Source: Companilactobacillus bobalius (GTDB lineage: Bacteria > Bacillota > Bacilli > Lactobacillales > Lactobacillaceae). From it: a DNA stretch of 64,000 nucleotides. The notes under the pieces are model-generated. The model searched no databases. It was not told where the DNA came from and saw nothing but the letters and a program-made list of their open reading frames with translations. How positions within the stretch are numbered: position 1 is the stretch's first letter; each line of letters starts with the position of its first letter. The position numbers were made by a program, and so were the translations under genes. The stretch lies in contig NZ_LNUA01000032.1 of assembly GCF_009764355.1 (NCBI RefSeq), positions 496,001-560,000 on the forward strand, written 5' to 3'. Of this stretch, positions 63,455-64,000 are shown piece after piece.

Positions 63455-64000
63455 TTAAATACGTTTTTTAAAAATAGCTGGAACGAAGAACAATAGTGCG
63501 GCTCCCAAATATGATAGCCAAGAATTCTTCTTATTTCCTGTTTGTGGAAGACTTCCTACTTCTTTCTTTACCACATTGTTTAATACATTGGCAGTACTAT
63601 TTTCGCTATTCTCGTCGGAATTTAACGAGACAAGTGTATTTTCAGAGTTACTTGTTTCATTCGAATCGCCATGATTCTCAGAATCGATTGATTCCTCAGG
63701 GTTGACTGGTTCTTCTGGGTTACTTGGCTCTTCAGGATTACCTGGTTCTTCTGGGTTACTTGGCTCTTCAGGATTACCTGGTTCTTCTGAGTTACCTGGC
63801 TCTTCAGGATTACCTGCTTCCTCTGGATTACTTGGTTCTTCAGGATTACCCGGTTCCTCTGGATTGCCTGGTTCTTCGGGATTACCTGGTTCTTCAGGAT
63901 TGCCTGGTTCTTCAGGATTACTTGGTTCCTCTGGATTGCCTGGTTCCTCTGGATTACCTGGTTCTTCAGGATTACTTGGTTCTTCTGGGTTACTTGGTTC
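63455..64000 (-). CDS. LPXTG-anchored surface protein, N-terminus outside window
   Basis: The last ~181 residues of a sortase-anchored protein. The sorting signal is LPQTG followed by NKKNSW, a hydrophobic span (YLGAALLFFVPAIF) and KKRI at the end. Upstream is a Ser/Asn/Glu-rich stretch and a stalk of six-residue repeats NPEEP[SG]. The start and any functional domain lie past the window edge. Sortase should link it to peptidoglycan, unlike the SLAP proteins nearby. Not listed with a start because the frame runs off the end. Confidence 0.9.
   Translation of the reverse strand, partial: EPSNPEEPSNPEEPGNPEEPGNPEEPSNPEEPGNPEEPGNPEEPGNPEEPGNPEEPSNPEEAGNPEEPGNSEEPGNPEEPSNPEEPGNPEEPSNPEEPVNPEESIDSENHGDSNETSNSENTLVSLNSDENSENSTANVLNNVVKKEVGSLPQTGNKKNSWLSYLGAALLFFVPAIFKKRI
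63691..64000 (-). repeat. 18-bp repeats coding for PEEP-type stalk
   Basis: About 17 copies of an 18-base unit (key residues N-P-E-E-P-G/S) run to the window edge, with synonymous variation. It is a coding wall-spanning stalk likely to vary in copy number. Confidence 0.92.

Noticed and set aside
63691..64000. Regular repeats resembling a CRISPR array.
   Set aside because: The 18-base units are contiguous, have no unique spacers and code in frame for a PEEP-type stalk ending in an LPXTG signal.

Overview
The window comes from a low-GC Gram-positive bacterium of the Lactobacillaceae. I favour a Companilactobacillus-type species, but this is inferred from gene content, not from a database match. 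The signs are the lactobacillar SLAP cell-wall binding domains, KxYKxGKxW and LPXTG surface proteins, rexAB-type addAB, a mevalonate pathway operon in the order mvk-mvaD-pmk-fni, and many sugar PTS and glycosidase loci. No rRNA, tRNA, insertion sequence, prophage or CRISPR array was seen.

Bases 1-25,800 form a plant-glycan and glycoside utilisation block. It contains a GH43 enzyme (cut by the window start), a GH78 alpha-L-rhamnosidase with a divergent AraC regulator, an MFS transporter, a GH2 enzyme with a divergent AraC regulator, and a beta-glucoside operon (PTS EIIBCA, NIPSNAP protein, GH1) with a divergent TetR-like regulator. Then come the rhamnose operon rhaB-rhaA-rhaD with a divergent AraC regulator, and a second PTS operon (GH1, EIIBC, GH65 phosphorylase, AraC) preceded by a lone EIIB. 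Catabolite-response (cre)-like sites lie before several of these units. Together they suggest intracellular cleavage of rhamnosylated and glucosylated plant compounds, with rhamnose going to dihydroxyacetone phosphate and lactaldehyde.

Bases 25,840-37,700 are a DNA replication and repair run on the minus strand: nth, dnaD, a YpmB-like gene, dinG, addA and addB. Nth, DinG and AddB all lack the cysteines that hold Fe-S clusters in many homologues. Bases 37,786-41,842 are the plus-strand mevalonate operon, with overlapping genes and GTG/TTG starts. Bases 41,831-47,520 hold housekeeping genes: rsmF, an orphan MacB/FtsX-like membrane protein, a methyltransferase, lepB, a small protein, a DUF2075 helicase and a tautomerase.

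Bases 47,720-57,377 are a cell-surface cluster on the minus strand. It has two CAP-domain proteins with SLAP and MucBP-like repeats, a lipoprotein, a membrane-anchored protein, an NlpC/P60 endopeptidase and a C39-like cysteine peptidase, the last two also with SLAP domains. Bases 57,790-63,160 hold rsgA, pepT, a Nif3-like gene, trmK and cfa. The window closes with the C-terminal part of an LPXTG protein with a six-residue repeat stalk.

The most interesting signal is the rsgA leader. A good promoter is followed at once by a Shine-Dalgarno sequence and a four-codon ORF (MLFI), then hairpins and an intrinsic terminator just before rsgA. This is the architecture of ribosome-sensing transcription attenuation, placed in front of a ribosome-assembly GTPase. 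Other points of interest are a likely ATT start codon in the TetR-like gene, a PTS-linked GH65 phosphorylase, and a NIPSNAP protein coupled to a phospho-beta-glucosidase.
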